Assembly: GCA_020205615.1 (NCBI GenBank)
Contig: CM035173.1
Span: 52,270,169-52,334,168, forward strand
Length of the DNA: 64,000 nucleotides
Direction of reading: 5' to 3'
Source of the DNA: Panax quinquefolius
Lineage: Eukaryota; Streptophyta; Magnoliopsida; Apiales; Araliaceae
Shown here: positions 46,069-58,033 of the stretch, in pieces
How positions within the stretch are numbered: position 1 is the stretch's first letter
Layout of the letters: each line of letters starts with the position of its first letter
Notes under the pieces: generated by a model
Databases searched by the model: none
The model's input: the letters and a program-made list of their open reading frames with translations, nothing else
What the model was told of the DNA's origin: nothing
Position numbers and translations under genes: made by a program

Positions 46069-46434
46069 TCAGAGAGGACTATTCAAACTCTTGAAGATTT
46101 ATTAAGACTCTGTGTCCTTGACTTCAAGGGAAGTTGGGACAAGTTCTTACCATTGATGGAGTTTTCTTACAACAACAGTTATCAAACAAGTATTAGCATG
46201 GCTCCATTCGAGGCGTTGTATGGAAGAAAGTGTCATTCTCCAGTATGCTGGGATGAGGTGGGTGAAGCAACATTGTTGGGACCGGAGTTGGTACGCATGA
46301 CTACGGAAAAGATTCAAACGATCCGACAACGTATAAAAACCTCACAAGACCGACAAAAGAGTTATGCTGATCTTCATCAAAAGGACGTGGAATTCGATAT
46401 TGGAGATCATGTGTTGTTACGTGTTGCTCCATGA
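46069..46434 (+). pseudogene. Element B integrase, Glu motif to C-terminal region
   Basis: SERTIQTLEDLLRLCVLDFK, then [40 protein letters not shown] and ADLHQKDVEFDIGDHVLLRV. Same frame as the core, continuing until a TGA after VAP where Trp is expected (PWKGV). 46435-46548 is the continuation GVKRFRKRGKLNP, stop, FIGPFLILDRVRTVAYRL. The catalytic Glu is at 46072-46074. Confidence 0.8.
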
Positions 46435-46548
46435 AAAGGAGTTAAGAGATTTAGAAAGAGAGGAAAGCTCAATCCTTGATTCATTGGCCCATTTTTAATC
46501 CTTGATCGAGTAAGGACTGTAGCCTATAGACTCATTTTACCGCCAAGT

Positions 46549-46857
46549 ATGTCTCGTGTTCATAACGTTTTTCATATATCCATGTTACGTAAATATATGA
46601 AAGACCCAAACCACATTATTGAGTTAGAACTAGACGAAATAGCGAAAGATTTAACGTATGAAGAGGTTCCTATTCAAATCTTGGATAAGAAGGAACATAT
46701 TCTATGCTTTAAGGTTATACCTCAAGTCAAAGTTTTATGGAGGAACCACAATGTTGAGGAAATGACCTGGGAGTTAGAATCTAAAATGAAATCAAGGTAT
46801 CCTTACCTCTTCGACATACCAGGTACGTACCCTTATTTTGAGGGCGAAATTTCATAA
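46549..46857 (+). CDS. Element B integrase C-terminus with chromodomain-like end
   Basis: 102 codons: SRVHNVFHISMLRKYMKDPN, LTYEEVPIQILDKKEHILCF, KVIPQVKVLWRNHNVEEMTW and ELESKMKSRYPYLFDIPG. The VxVLWRNH..EEMTWE pattern is the chromodomain-like module of Del/Tekay elements, and it keeps the Trp that A lost. It ends in TAA five bases before the PPT. The Met shown is internal to pol; translation depends on the upstream frame. Confidence 0.85.
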   Translation: MSRVHNVFHISMLRKYMKDPNHIIELELDEIAKDLTYEEVPIQILDKKEHILCFKVIPQVKVLWRNHNVEEMTWELESKMKSRYPYLFDIPGTYPYFEGEIS

Positions 46858-46868
46858 GAATGGGAGAT
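46856..46868 (+). promoter_or_regulatory. Element B polypurine tract
   Basis: AAGAATGGGAGAT immediately before the 3' LTR start TGTAAGAC. Purine-rich plus-strand priming site, similar to A's. Confidence 0.8.
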
Positions 46869-46928
46869 TGTAAGACCCCAATTTTTATGAATAAAGATGA
46901 ATTTTCTATAATTATCATTTTTGAATAT

Positions 46929-48474
46929 TGATGAGTGAGTTTTATACCCATTAATTGAGTGCATTTGAGCTTAATCTTCTGGTTGATTTTAAGTGTTTGT
47001 GTCTATTCATGCATGTTTTATGTTGTTTTGTAGGAATTGGGACAAAAGTTACTTGGATCGACGTTTGGGGTGGCTAGATTCGCATTTTTGGCTTGCCATT
47101 TACACATCAGTCACTTCAAAGCCAATTTGAGTATTCCTCCTTACCTTATTTTGAAAACCTTAAAGAATGAAAGTTGTAGATCTACGTCTCCTCTTTCCAT
47201 AAAATCTCGAATCATCGAAATCGGAGTTCGGACGAAGAAGTTATGGCCATTTTCCCAAAGGACGTCGGAGCAAAAAATTTCTAGAGATGTGCCCGTGCCG
47301 GGGCGCCCAAACCAAGGCTATTTGCAGCACCGAGGAGCTAGGGAGAAGTGTTCCAGTGCCGTGCCCAGCACTGGGGCGCTGGGGAAGAGTTTAGTGAGGC
47401 TTGGACGCGTTTTGGGTGAATTTTAACACCTTTTTGACTCCAAATTGGATTGGGTTTGTTCCTAAGCTAAAAATTAGACTTGTAACCTATAAATACATGA
47501 TGTAAGACATAAAATAAAGGGATATTACATAGATTAGACTAGAAAAAAACACTCCATTAGATTAGAATATAAACCCTGGTGCTTAATTAGCCATTGGAGA
47601 TTGAAGCAAATTGAAGAACAGTGAAGATCAAGAGCAAGAGCAAGAGCAAGAGGGAGCATCGATTTCTTGACAATGATTTTATTCTCTTCTCTTATCATAC
47701 TTTTATCTTTTAATGTCTATTCAGTTGTGGATTCTTGGTTTTAATTCATTAATTATGAACCAACTCTTTTATTAAGACTACCAATTGAATCTTTTATGTC
47801 TATAAATTAGTTATTCAATTTATTCTAATTATTTGTGTCAAAAGTGAATTGTTTATCTTGTCTTATGCTGATTGCTTAATTATCTGATCAGTAATTACCT
47901 TGTTACTCTAGAAGGAATTGAAAGATGAATTCTAGGGTTAGAACTGGGCATGATATCATGTGACTTAGTTGTTTGCATAGCGAATAATTAGGTTTGTGAA
48001 CTGAATGGAAATATTTGTTCACCGTATGTAACACATAAGGAATTGGAATTGAAGGAGTTTAATTCAATTGTTTTGCATAGGAATATAGCAAGATTAATCT
48101 GGATTAAATAGAAGTTATTTGATCACTTGGAAAAGGACTTTTGGCATTTAAGAATTCCTGTTAACAATTCAGTAGGCATAATAATTGGGATAATTGGATA
48201 ATTAGTTTATAGTTCATAATTGGGGATATTGTAGTCTTAACCTTTATTTATTTGAATTTATTTATAAAGCAATTCAGTTTAATTAGTTAATTTAGTTTTC
48301 TTAATTAGAAAAATCACGATTTGAGATTGTTTAAATAAAATTGATTTGGTTAAGAATTAGTACTTGGTGATTTTTATTAAATAATTCCTTGTGGGAACGA
48401 TACTCTACTTTCACTTTATTACTTGTTGACCGTGTATACTTGCACGTTTGTTTTGATTGTGAAATCAACCAACA
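46929..48474 (+). mobile_element. Solo LTR of the Athila-like D family in B's 3' LTR
   Basis: TGATGAGTGAG to CAACCAACA, 1546 bp, with perfect 5-bp duplication aatat (46924-46928, 48475-48479). Matches 3902-5479. B's 5' LTR shows the empty site GAATATTATGG at 39117-39127. The open frame 47037-47426 is not conserved. Confidence 0.92.
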
Positions 48475-50401
48475 AATATTATGGAATGAATTTGATATAA
48501 TGTTATAGTTGTGGGTAATAGTTATAAATTTTGCAAAGTATGCAAGTTGTTATATAATATTCGATTGGTCGGGGAATATTCGTTTTAACAGGGAATATTC
48601 GTACGACGGTACAATCATTGGTGGACCCCACAACGGAATTATTATCGGATTGAGAAAATGACAAAAATATTTTATGAAAATAACGGCGGAAGTTTTATCG
48701 TTTACTGTTGAAACACCCGGTATTAAAAGTACAGGAATACGCGTGGTTGCATAGTAGCACACGATATTGATTATTGATGCTTACGTGACAAGTCACTCAG
48801 TTTTGTTCAATTATTGCTTCAGTAATTGTTGCATAGTATCTCACTTTAATTGATTCAATTATTGTCGATATTTTATATATTATTAAATTAATAATTAAGA
48901 CAACAAAGTTTTATTAATATTATTATTTGTAATATTAACGACGTCTAGAAGTTCTGCCAATGAGAGGTTTAGTCATATAATTGCGCGCCAATAGGGAGAA
49001 ATCCTTATTGGAAAGCCCCCTCCTCTTTCTTGGGAACGACTTGGTCAATTAATAGTGTGAATTATAATAATAATGATGAAGTTTTGTTTTATTAGTATTA
49101 TTAATGTAATAAAATAGAAAAGTTTTTTATATAAAACAGAATACTTTTATAAAGTTGTTCGTTTTATTAGACTATTAATAGAATATATTATATTCTATTA
49201 TGCATAGTATTTTGCATAGTAAAATCTTTTTATATAAAATGTAATACTTTTATAAAATTATTTATTTTATTAGACTATAAATAGAATATATTATATTTTA
49301 TTATGCATAGTATTTTGTATAGTAAAATCTTTTTATATAAAAAATGTAATACTTTTATAAAGTTATTCGTTTTATTAGACTATAAATAGAATATATTATA
49401 TTTTATTTTGCATAGTACTGCATGGTATTTTGCATAGTAAAATCTTTTTATATAAAATGCAGAATATTTTTATAAAGTTATTCGTTTTATTAGACTATAA
49501 ATAGAATATATTATATTTTATTATGCATAGTATTTGCATAGTGCTCGTGATAAGATTCTCGTGATAGTAAAATCTTTTTATATAAAACAAAATACTTTTA
49601 TAAAGTTATTCGTTTTATTAGATTATAAATAGAATATATTATATTTTATTTAAAAGATTTTATTTTATTAGAATATTTTATAGTAAACCAATCCAGGATC
49701 CGTCTGCTTAAAAGTAAATCAATCTGGACCGCTCAAGAATTAGTTACTATTAGGTCCATTCTCCTATAAATGAAGCTCATTCCTTCATTATTTCTTACTA
49801 ATTCAATTTAAAACTCTAGAGAGAAACTATAGAGAAAGGAGAAAAGTATTCGCTACTTCACTACTCCTATATCCAGACTGTTCTAAGGTAAGGGGTATTA
49901 TTTCTTTCGTATTCATGAAGAGAACTTCTGTTATTCTATTTTTTTATTCTGTTGGAATAACCTGTATACACGGTCTACCCTATACTTGGTGAAATTCTTC
50001 TATTATTCTATTTTTTATCATTATGTTGGAATAATCTGTCTATGCGAAGTACCACATACATGGTGAAATTCTTTTGTTATTCCATTCTTTATTATTCTGT
50101 TGGAACATCCTGTCTGTGTGTTTACGCATGACCTGGTTTCATTATTTATTATTCTGTTGGAATATCTTGTCTGTGCGTTTACGCATGACCTAGTTCTATT
50201 ATTTATTATTCTGTTGGAATAACCTATCTTTGCGGTCTATCGCATGCCTGGTGATTTCTTTTGTTATTCCATTCTTTATTATACTCAGTTGGTTAAAGTT
50301 TTGACTTCTACATTCCATGAAATTAGTGGAATGTCCTTGATATTTGCGCTTCATCCAGTATCTTTTCATAGAAATATTCTTCTGAGTATTCTTGAATTTT
50401 A

Positions 50402-50795
50402 CTCTACAAAGAAGTATCATGTTGACAATTTGGACGTAATTAGTTCCTGGATAAATTAATTCTTGAACTTGTTTTATTGAATTCTTATATCATTGTCATC
50501 ATCCTCACGTTTATATTATGTTGAAAGTCATCTATGGCCTGTAGTGCATAGATGGACTTGGTATGATTATGACCAGGGATTAATTGGTATAATCATGACT
50601 CTACAAAGAAGTATCATGTTGACAATTTGGACGTTATTAGTTATTGGATAAATTAATTCTTGAACTTTTTTTATTGAATTCTTATATCATTGTCATCATC
50701 CTCATGTTTATATTATGTTGAAAGTCATCTGTGGCCTGTAGTGCATAGATGGACTTGGTATGATTATGACCAGGGATTAATCGGTATAATCATGA
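50402..50795 (+). repeat. 197-bp tandem duplication in B 3' LTR
   Basis: Two adjacent copies (50402-50598, 50599-50795) beginning CTCTACAAAGAAGTATCATG and ending GGTATAATCATGA. B's 5' LTR has a single copy near 41110-41308. Confidence 0.9.
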
Positions 50796-51510
50796 TCGTA
50801 ATGTTACAAATGATGTGGTAAAAGTCCTCATTGGCCCGTAGTGCATTGATGGACAGTTGTTGGCATGATCATGACCATTGATGAATACATGAATATCCTT
50901 GGCCCGTAGTGCATGGATAATTTGTGGTTGTGATACTAATGAATATCCTTGGCCGTAGTGCAGGGATGATGTAGATTATTTATTAAGCTAAGTCCCAGCG
51001 ATAAAAGTGATGAAAAATATTTTAAATCATAAAAGATAGTAGATTTTATTCTCTACTTAACTCGTTTAATGGATTGCTTGTTCCGCTGCAGTTAAACTTG
51101 ATGTTTATTATATTGTATCAGTTTAACACTGTTGAAGGCTAACGATAATTTATTCTATATTATCTTAGTCATAATATTTCTTACTGGGCTAGTTGAGCTC
51201 ACCCTTTTACTTTCATTGTTCTCTTCAGGAAATGAAAGCGTAGCAGTAGAACTAGTCGGAAAGCAGTGACGATCCGTGATATAATAGCATTAGTAATCCT
51301 CACTATTACATTAAATAGTGTGATAATAAATGTAATGATGACTAATTGAGTGTGGATATTGTCTAGATGACAATATTTGTATTAAAACTCACAAAGATAT
51401 GTTTTGTCGTATTTTACACGCATCGTTGTATAATTAAGTTATATTTGAATTTTGTATCATGTATTTGGTGACTCAAGATGGGTGATGTATACCTATTTTG
51501 GGGCGCCACA

Positions 51511-52470
51511 CTACGCATAATAAAATATAATATATTCTAATTATTGTCTAATAAAACAAATAACTTTATGAAAGTATTACATTTTATATAAAAGATTTTA
51601 CTATGCAAAATACTATGCATAATAAAATATATTATATTCTAATTATTGTCTAATAAAATAAATAACTTTATAAAAGTATTCTTTTTATATAAAAAGCTTT
51701 TCTATTTTATTACATTAATAATACTAATAAAATAAAATTTATATATATATATATATATATATATAAACTTCCGTGACTTCATAAAAACACACCTCAATAT
51801 ATTTAACAACATTTATCATCATTATTATAATTCACAATATTAATCGACTGTGTCGCTCCTGTGAGAAAGAGGGCTTTCAATAAGGATTTCTCCTATTGGG
51901 AGCTTAAATTAGGTGACCAAACCTCTCCTTGGCGTAACTTCTAGACATCGTTAATATTGCAAATAATAATATTAATAATTTTGTTATCTCAATTATTGAT
52001 TTAATAATATATAAAATATCGACAATAATTGAATCAAATAACGTGAGATATTATGCAACAATTCATCAGAGCAATAATTGAACAAAACCGAGTGACTTCT
52101 CATGTAAGCATCAATAATCAATACTGGTGTGCTACTATGTAACCACGCCAGACATCGTAATTTTAACACCGTGTGTTTCAACAGTTAATGGTAAAACTTT
52201 CGCCGTTATTTTCATAAAAATATTTTTGTTGTTTTCTCAATCCGACAATAATTCTGTTGTGGGGTCCACCAATGATTGTGCGGTCGTACGAATATTTCCT
52301 ATTAGAACGAATATTCCCTGATCAATCGAATATTATATAACAACTTGTACACTTTTCAAAATTTCTAAATAATACCCACAACTATAACATTATATCAAAT
52401 TTACTCCATAATATGCAAAAATGATATTTATTAAAAATTTATCTTTATTCATAAAAGTTGGGGTCTTACA
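51511..52470 (-). repeat. Element A 5' LTR, piece 3 of 3
   Basis: Resumes with ctacg (B target copy) and CATAATAAAATATAATAT, ending GGGGTCTTACA at 52470. Very similar to left LTR 405-1268. The minus-strand LTR start is therefore at 52470. Confidence 0.9.
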
Positions 52471-52471
52471 G

Positions 52472-53236
52472 TGACGCCCCAAAAATAGGTATACATCACC
52501 CATCTTGAGTCGCCAAATACATGGTACAAAATACAAATACAACTTAATTATACAACAGTCGTGTAAAATACGACAAAACATAATCTAAGAGTTTTAATAA
52601 GAATATTGGCATCTAGACAATATCCACACTCAATGGAGTCCTCATTACATTTATTGTCACACTATTTAACAGAATATTGAGGACTACTAATGCTATCATC
52701 TGGACAGTCACTCCATTCCCCGACTAGTCCCGGCTACGTTCTCATTTCCTGAAGAGAACAGTGAATGAAAGGGTGAGCTCAACTAGCCCAGTAAGAAATA
52801 TTATGACTAAGATAATGTAGAATAAATTATTATTAGTCTTCAACAATGTTAAACTGATAAAATACAATAGACATCAAGTTTAAGCATAGCTTGAATAAGC
52901 AATCCATTAGAAGAGTCAAGTAGAGCATGATATCTACTCTCTTACATGATTTAAAATGTTTTCATCAATTTTTATCATTTGAGACTCGATTTTAATAAAT
53001 AAACCACATCACCGAAGTCATCCCGCACTCTGGGCCAAGGATATTCATTAAATCATCAATGGTCATGACTATACCGAATAATCCTCGGTCATAATCATAC
53101 CAAAAGCGGCCCATCAATGCACTACAAAGCTCTCGAGGACTTTTACCACATCATTTATAAAATTACAGGTCATGATTATACCGAATAATCCCTGGTCATA
53201 ATCATACCAAGTCCATCTACGCACGTAAGCCAAAGA
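52472..53236 (-). repeat. Truncated LTR of the same Tekay family, directly abutting A's LTR
   Basis: TGACGCCCCAAAAATAGG to CACGTAAGCCAAAGAT, the minus-strand 3' end portion of the LTR (765 bp, compare 11390-12160). Only one base (g, 52471) lies between it and A's LTR. Cut off at 53236, where unrelated sequence begins. Confidence 0.85.
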
Positions 53237-53291
53237 TGAAATCAAGGAAGAAAACATAAGCTACTCATTCCTGAAATCAAGGAAGAAAACA
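53237..53291. repeat. 20-bp direct repeat at the LTR/foreign-DNA junction
   Basis: TGAAATCAAGGAAGAAAACA at 53237-53256 and again at 53272-53291. The first copy starts exactly where the truncated LTR ends, and AAAGATG follows the second copy and also spans the LTR end. Confidence 0.85.
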
Positions 53292-53309
53292 AAGATGCAC
53301 GAGCCCAAC

Positions 53310-53359
53310 GCAAGAGACTTAGCTCAAAGGAAAGAGAAGGAGAAAGGAAGGGAATCGAT
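53310..53359. repeat. 50-bp direct repeat, copy 1
   Basis: GCAAGAGACTTAGCTCAAAG to GGGAATCGAT, identical by eye to 60923-60972 in the same orientation. Short to intermediate repeats of this kind are common in plant mitochondrial DNA. Confidence 0.85.
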
Positions 53360-56300
53360 GAAACCAATGATACGGTAAGAATTGCCTACTCTATTAGGGC
53401 TTTTTTGTGTCGCTAAACAAGATAGCCTAACTCATTAAGTTAGGTTAGTAGCGAGAGCTCTTGAAGGCCTAATACGAGAGGAGTACTAAACCTTAGCGAA
53501 TTTCCCCCTATCGCCAAATTGCTTTTCTTGCTTCCAGAAAGCCTATTACAAAAGGACGTCGGTGTTAAAGGGGGAATTTTCTCTTCATCCGGGGTTTAGT
53601 TTGAAGTGAAGTTCCAAGGCGTCTGTTTATGGGTAGGGAGCTCTTTAGACCACAGATAGATAGGCGCTAGCTACCCTCCAAGTCGGCATACATGAGCGTT
53701 CATAAGTGCATCTATCGTAGAGAAGCAGTAAAAAGACGGAAAGCAAGTCTTCGATCTTACAAAGAAAGGCGTAGTTTTTGGGCCACCACTCTCTTTGCTC
53801 TTTGAAACCTACCTCGCTTTCTCCTTTCTCAACCTTAAGATCAAGAAGGAAGGCACTTAGTGAGGGCTAGGTGAGACTCGCTAGGTGAGGAAATGGCATG
53901 AGAGAGCTTCGAGAGGCACAAGTAAGGGTGAGCTCGACCTTATGTGGACGGATTTTGTTCGAGTTGCTTTTTTTTACTACTAGTCTTTTGTTTTTCTTCC
54001 TATGTCCGAGACCTTGCTTTTCGTTATGCCTAGATATGCTACGATCGCATGGCATGAGAGAGGGCTTCGTAAGTAAGTAGCATCCGGAGGTTTGGAACCC
54101 ATCATAAACACACTTTGGAGCCCAAGCAAGACTTGTGCTAGCCACTCCACTAAAGGCATTCGATAAAGGTGTCCGCCCTTCGGATCGATCTCACCGTGGG
54201 CTACGGGGGGTGGTTGGTACCCAAAAAGAACGACACTTGAACATATACCATAGCAATGAGAGCTAGCTCTTTTTCAAAACATGATATCTTGAATGTTAGC
54301 TATCGCGAGAGCTTGACTCGCCTTCTTCTTCAACAAATCGAGAGGATCTTGGACAAAGGATTACCGGCCAGCGAGACCATTTCGATCTACTCATGGCGTT
54401 GTTTCTATGGGTCCTTGCTTTCTCGATCAACTAACTTCGTCTTTGAAGAAAGACAGTTCCTTGAAATTCTTGTATTGTACCTTGAGGGTACAATCAACAC
54501 CAACTTAATCTCGACAAATAGAGGTCGAAGCAACTACATCATTCATGTCAAGTAGTGCTTTCTACGCTATTGGCATACCCGAATCTTGCCAAAATCCTTT
54601 CTTATCTTAGGAAATATCTCCTCTTTCTTCGATTCACTTGCTAAGAGCTTCTTGGGTGGGATGATGCGCATTGAACTTGACTCCACCCATAGAATAGAGG
54701 TGCATGCTTACGTGAAATAAGGTTTTACCTAAGGACGGTTGCTACGTGAATGCCTAACCTACTCGCTAACTCGAGTCCAAAAACTAAGGCAATAATCATT
54801 GTTCACCGACGGAAAGCGAAGCAAGACGACTAGCTAGCAAACGGAGGCGTTAAGCCGCCAGAGGTCAGACGACGACAAGCCCAATCCAACGGAAGGAGCC
54901 TCTAACTTGCCTCGACCAAAGGAGAAGAAAAGAAGAGTAGTTGAAAAGGAAGGAGTACGATCATCATCTTATGGAACAGGATTCGCTTTAGCTAAAATTT
55001 AGGAATGCCTGCGATCGCCTCAAGGCTAGGTTCAGTCCCGCTACTACCGCATGGCCATGAGAGATGCGATTCTGGATTTTCCCTAGTGAACGAGGGCTAA
55101 TTGCGCTTCTCTCTTATGGAGAAAGGCGTATGAAAGGTCTAAATTTATATGCTATCTCACACGGACCCAAATTGAGTAATGAACCGTAGAAAGAGCGATC
55201 ATCCACGCCCCCAAACGAACTCTCGCTATAGTAAAGCGAGGATTGGAGGCGTTTAGAAATGACTCGAGCTAATGCTATTGACACTAAACTATCCTCCCAA
55301 GAGGAGCGAGAAAAATAGGCACGCGTCTGCAGACTTGCCCACCATAATACACGAGGTTCATGCTTAGCCGAAGTGGGTCTCGCTCAAGGTTGACAAAGAA
55401 GGATAAGAGAAGTGGTACGTTTCATTTAGAATTGAGGATTCTATCTCGAGGAGTCGGCTTCGGAAAAGTTCCACCTTTCCCTAAGGACATAAAAAGCGTA
55501 ATTCAATTCTATACAAAGTCGATCTCATCAACACTTATACTCACAACGTGAAACCGCTATTGCAACTTTTTTCCATTTTGCCGCCTACCAATGACACTTA
55601 GTATGCGAGTGGCGCCCTACATTCTTCATTCAAAAAGAGTCATCGTAGGTACTTGTTGCACTAATGATCTAATGATCGAAAGAGACACGAGAATCGAACC
55701 TTGTGCTTAGGGTTGGAAACAGAGCCATCCACTCTCAAAAAACCTAGCACCAAATCTATCAATCGACGAGACCTACCAACAACGTAGGAACAATGAGAGG
55801 GATCCGGATGGTCGCCACCGACGACGACCAAAGCTTCCTATTAGATTAGAATTGGAACAATGGTTGCCGTGAAGAGGCGAATGAACAATTGACTACGAGA
55901 ACCTATCAAGTATCTTCCAAAGCACGACCAAACCCCTCCGACGGATAGGAGCTATCACGGTTATCAAATCAATCGATCGGTACAACAAGACGCTCAAGAA
56001 ATCCCAAGTATTTTGGCCAGACGAGGTACACTTTCACTTACCAGTTGCGGTAAAGACTCCACCAGGTTGTGGTAGAGTTTCACCCTATAGAGCCTCAGAT
56101 AAAAAATTATAGCATAAGATGTAACCAAAACAAAAGTCAATGTTAGACCGGTCGACAAAAGACAAGTCGCCTTGCCCGGAAGACCCCACTACACGAGGCA
56201 CGCGAGGCCCCTTTTCGTCTCGGTTCCTTCACTTGATGCGCTCGAACTGTGTTATTGATGTTGTTGGCTTCGATCTAGCCTATTTGTGAGGGGACGAGTC

Positions 56301-57889
56301 TTTTTCAACCTATGGGGCGGATATGAATTCCATTTGTCTCATTCAATTACGGGCTACTTAGAAGAAAAAAAGTGAAACTAGATTGATAAGGCTCGTTAAA
56401 CCGAAGCGGATAACGATGAGATGCCCGCAACTAAGAAGAAAAAGGTCAAGTTACCTCATAGCAACCAACCACTTTGGCAGCTTCTTGGCATGGGCCTCTA
56501 CTCCTAACTTTAGTAAGCGGAGACCCACCTCGGACAACAAAGTAAACCGGAACGCAGGGACGAGAGACAACTCCTTCCTTCAACCTTCCCAACGAAGCTC
56601 TCGATCTTTATCCTCGGTTGCCCCAAGGCTTGCTTCTATGTGACCCGACTTATCTGTTCTCGACGACCCTTTATGGATGGATGGCCCGTGGGATTACTTG
56701 AGTTATCCATTGACCGAGTGTGGGATCCGATCAGCGTGTGCCTTCCAATTTACAACTTGATCGACGAATCGGTCGTTTCGATATGTCATCGATAGCTAAG
56801 CTTATTGGCTAGCTCTCGAATCGATAGACCACCGATTTCTTTCTCAATCGATGGGGTTCCCTTCTTCTTGGTCACCGAGAGCTTTTAGGCCCTTTTTGCG
56901 CCTATTCCATATGGGGATGAATCTAGGACAAATATTCTTTTAGATGTGGCATTAGCGGTCTTTGCTATTGGAGTTCTTTGCCCATCTATGGAATCTTACT
57001 CTAGAAAATCCTTCTCACGAACTAGACAAAGAAGAGAGAATCGTCCGCTTTCAAGGTAACTAGTTAGTGGCGGTGATTACCGGTGTGACATGGATCTTCC
57101 TCTATCTCCGAGGTGCGGTTAGGTTCGGGGCGGATCGGGTCCCGCAGATGGGCTTGGCCTCAGAATCTAATCTAGCCACTTCTCTCACATTTGGTAGCCC
57201 TCTTCTCTTAATGGTTGGACCCCTCTACGCCCTAGGCATGCTCCACTAAAAACCATTTATGGGCAAATTTTAGGAACCAACCTTTGACTTCTTATTCTTC
57301 ATCGTAATCTTCTTTCTCTCTTCGTAAAACCCCCGCCTTTGGTTGTTGTGCCCAAAAGATATGGCTCGCTTCTTATGATCCCCTTCCATAGTTACTTCAC
57401 CCTTGCTCGGATATCTTGGTTCGTTTTTTGCATTTTCCCGGCTCCAAAGATAAAAGATAGAGTGAGCATTAAATCTTGAAAGAAGAATCGAGTAAATCAT
57501 ATACCCAATATGTCTTAACGTAGAATAGGGAGGTATAAATCTTTGCGATTAGGCTTAAGCGGGGTGCTACTCACCGGCCATGATTGGAGCTATACTTCTC
57601 ATTTTTTTGTATAGAAGAAGGAGGTCGGAATAAGGCCTTACCCAAATTTATTTAAAATAAGACCCGCCAGATCTTGGGATTTTCCGGCCTCATGCCGAGG
57701 GCCGATAGAAGGTAAACAAGTACTCCTCTTTGCCGTAACTATTCTAATAAGAATGTAATTCACTTCAAATAAGCTTTTCACATATGTTGTTGGAGGAGAT
57801 TCCATGGCATCCTTTAAAAGAGATTGGGTTGGTGCGAATTGGTACTAAGGTACCAAGATCGAACATAGAAAAGAGAAGGAAGCTTTCCC

Positions 57890-58033
57890 TTTCACGATTT
57901 GACTGTGGCATCGAAAAGTTGCTTTTGTGGATGTCTTCTTCACTATGAAGATTTGGTTATATATAGAGTGCCCATCCATGAAGGATAGCAACTCATGACC
58001 AGCAGCCTTCGCTCCAAGCCTCACCACCGCCAC
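57890..58033 (-). pseudogene. Ty3/gypsy reverse transcriptase fragment in the mitochondrial-like region
   Basis: The minus frame from 58033 reads AAGHELLSFMDGHSIYNQIF and then TSTKATFRCH. This corresponds to the RT palm motif LSFMDGHSGYNQI...KTAFRC of plant Ty3/gypsy elements, with the Gly of SGYNQ changed to Ile and charged residues lost. About 48 codons are recognisable. No flanking RT motifs (YVDD, LPxG) or LTRs were seen. RT shards of nuclear elements are regularly found in plant mitochondrial genomes. Confidence 0.65.

Larger units (their letters stand above)
39063..51510 (+). mobile_element. Element B: Tekay/Del-type Ty3/gypsy chromovirus, plus strand
   Basis: 12.4 kb including a solo D-family LTR. 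LTRs are 39063-42028 and 46869-51510. Gag, protease, RT, RNase H, integrase and chromodomain run in order at 42198-46857. The target duplication is ctatg/ctacg (one mismatch). Inserted in the 5' LTR of A, an older copy of the same family in opposite orientation. Best-preserved element here, but with stops in gag, at the RT-RNase H join and several times in integrase. Confidence 0.92.
46869..51510 (+). repeat. Element B 3' LTR, split by a solo D-family LTR
   Basis: TGTAAGACCCCAAT to GGGGCGCCACA. Minus the 1546-bp insertion and its duplication, the LTR is about 3.09 kb. It is longer than the 5' LTR mainly through a 197-bp tandem duplication (50402-50795). AT array at 49130-49665, hairpin array about 49930-50290. 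Confidence 0.9.
1..52470 (-). mobile_element. Element A: Tekay/Del-type Ty3/gypsy chromovirus, minus strand, heavily nested into
   Basis: Host element of the nest. In minus orientation its 5' LTR is at the right (11390-13500, 38950-39062, 51511-52470). Then come the PBS, gag, protease, RT, RNase H, an integrase remnant with chromodomain, the PPT and the 3' LTR, which runs off the left edge. The three LTR pieces join in register when compared with the left LTR at about 280-460. C (13501-38949), B (39063-51510) and D (3902-9875) are later insertions. The lineage call rests on the chromodomain-type C-terminus, the roughly 3-kb LTRs and an initiator-Met-like PBS. The coding part has many stops and an integrase-core deletion, so this copy is dead. 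Confidence 0.85.

Noticed and set aside
55650..55720. Possible tRNA T-arm on the minus strand (GGTTCGATTC)
   Set aside because: The flanking bases do not pair into a T stem, and no acceptor or anticodon stem can be formed.
57067..57249. Hydrophobic 60-aa frame as a possible mitochondrial membrane subunit
   Set aside because: No match to nad, atp, cox or ccm motifs I know; short, with no supporting context.
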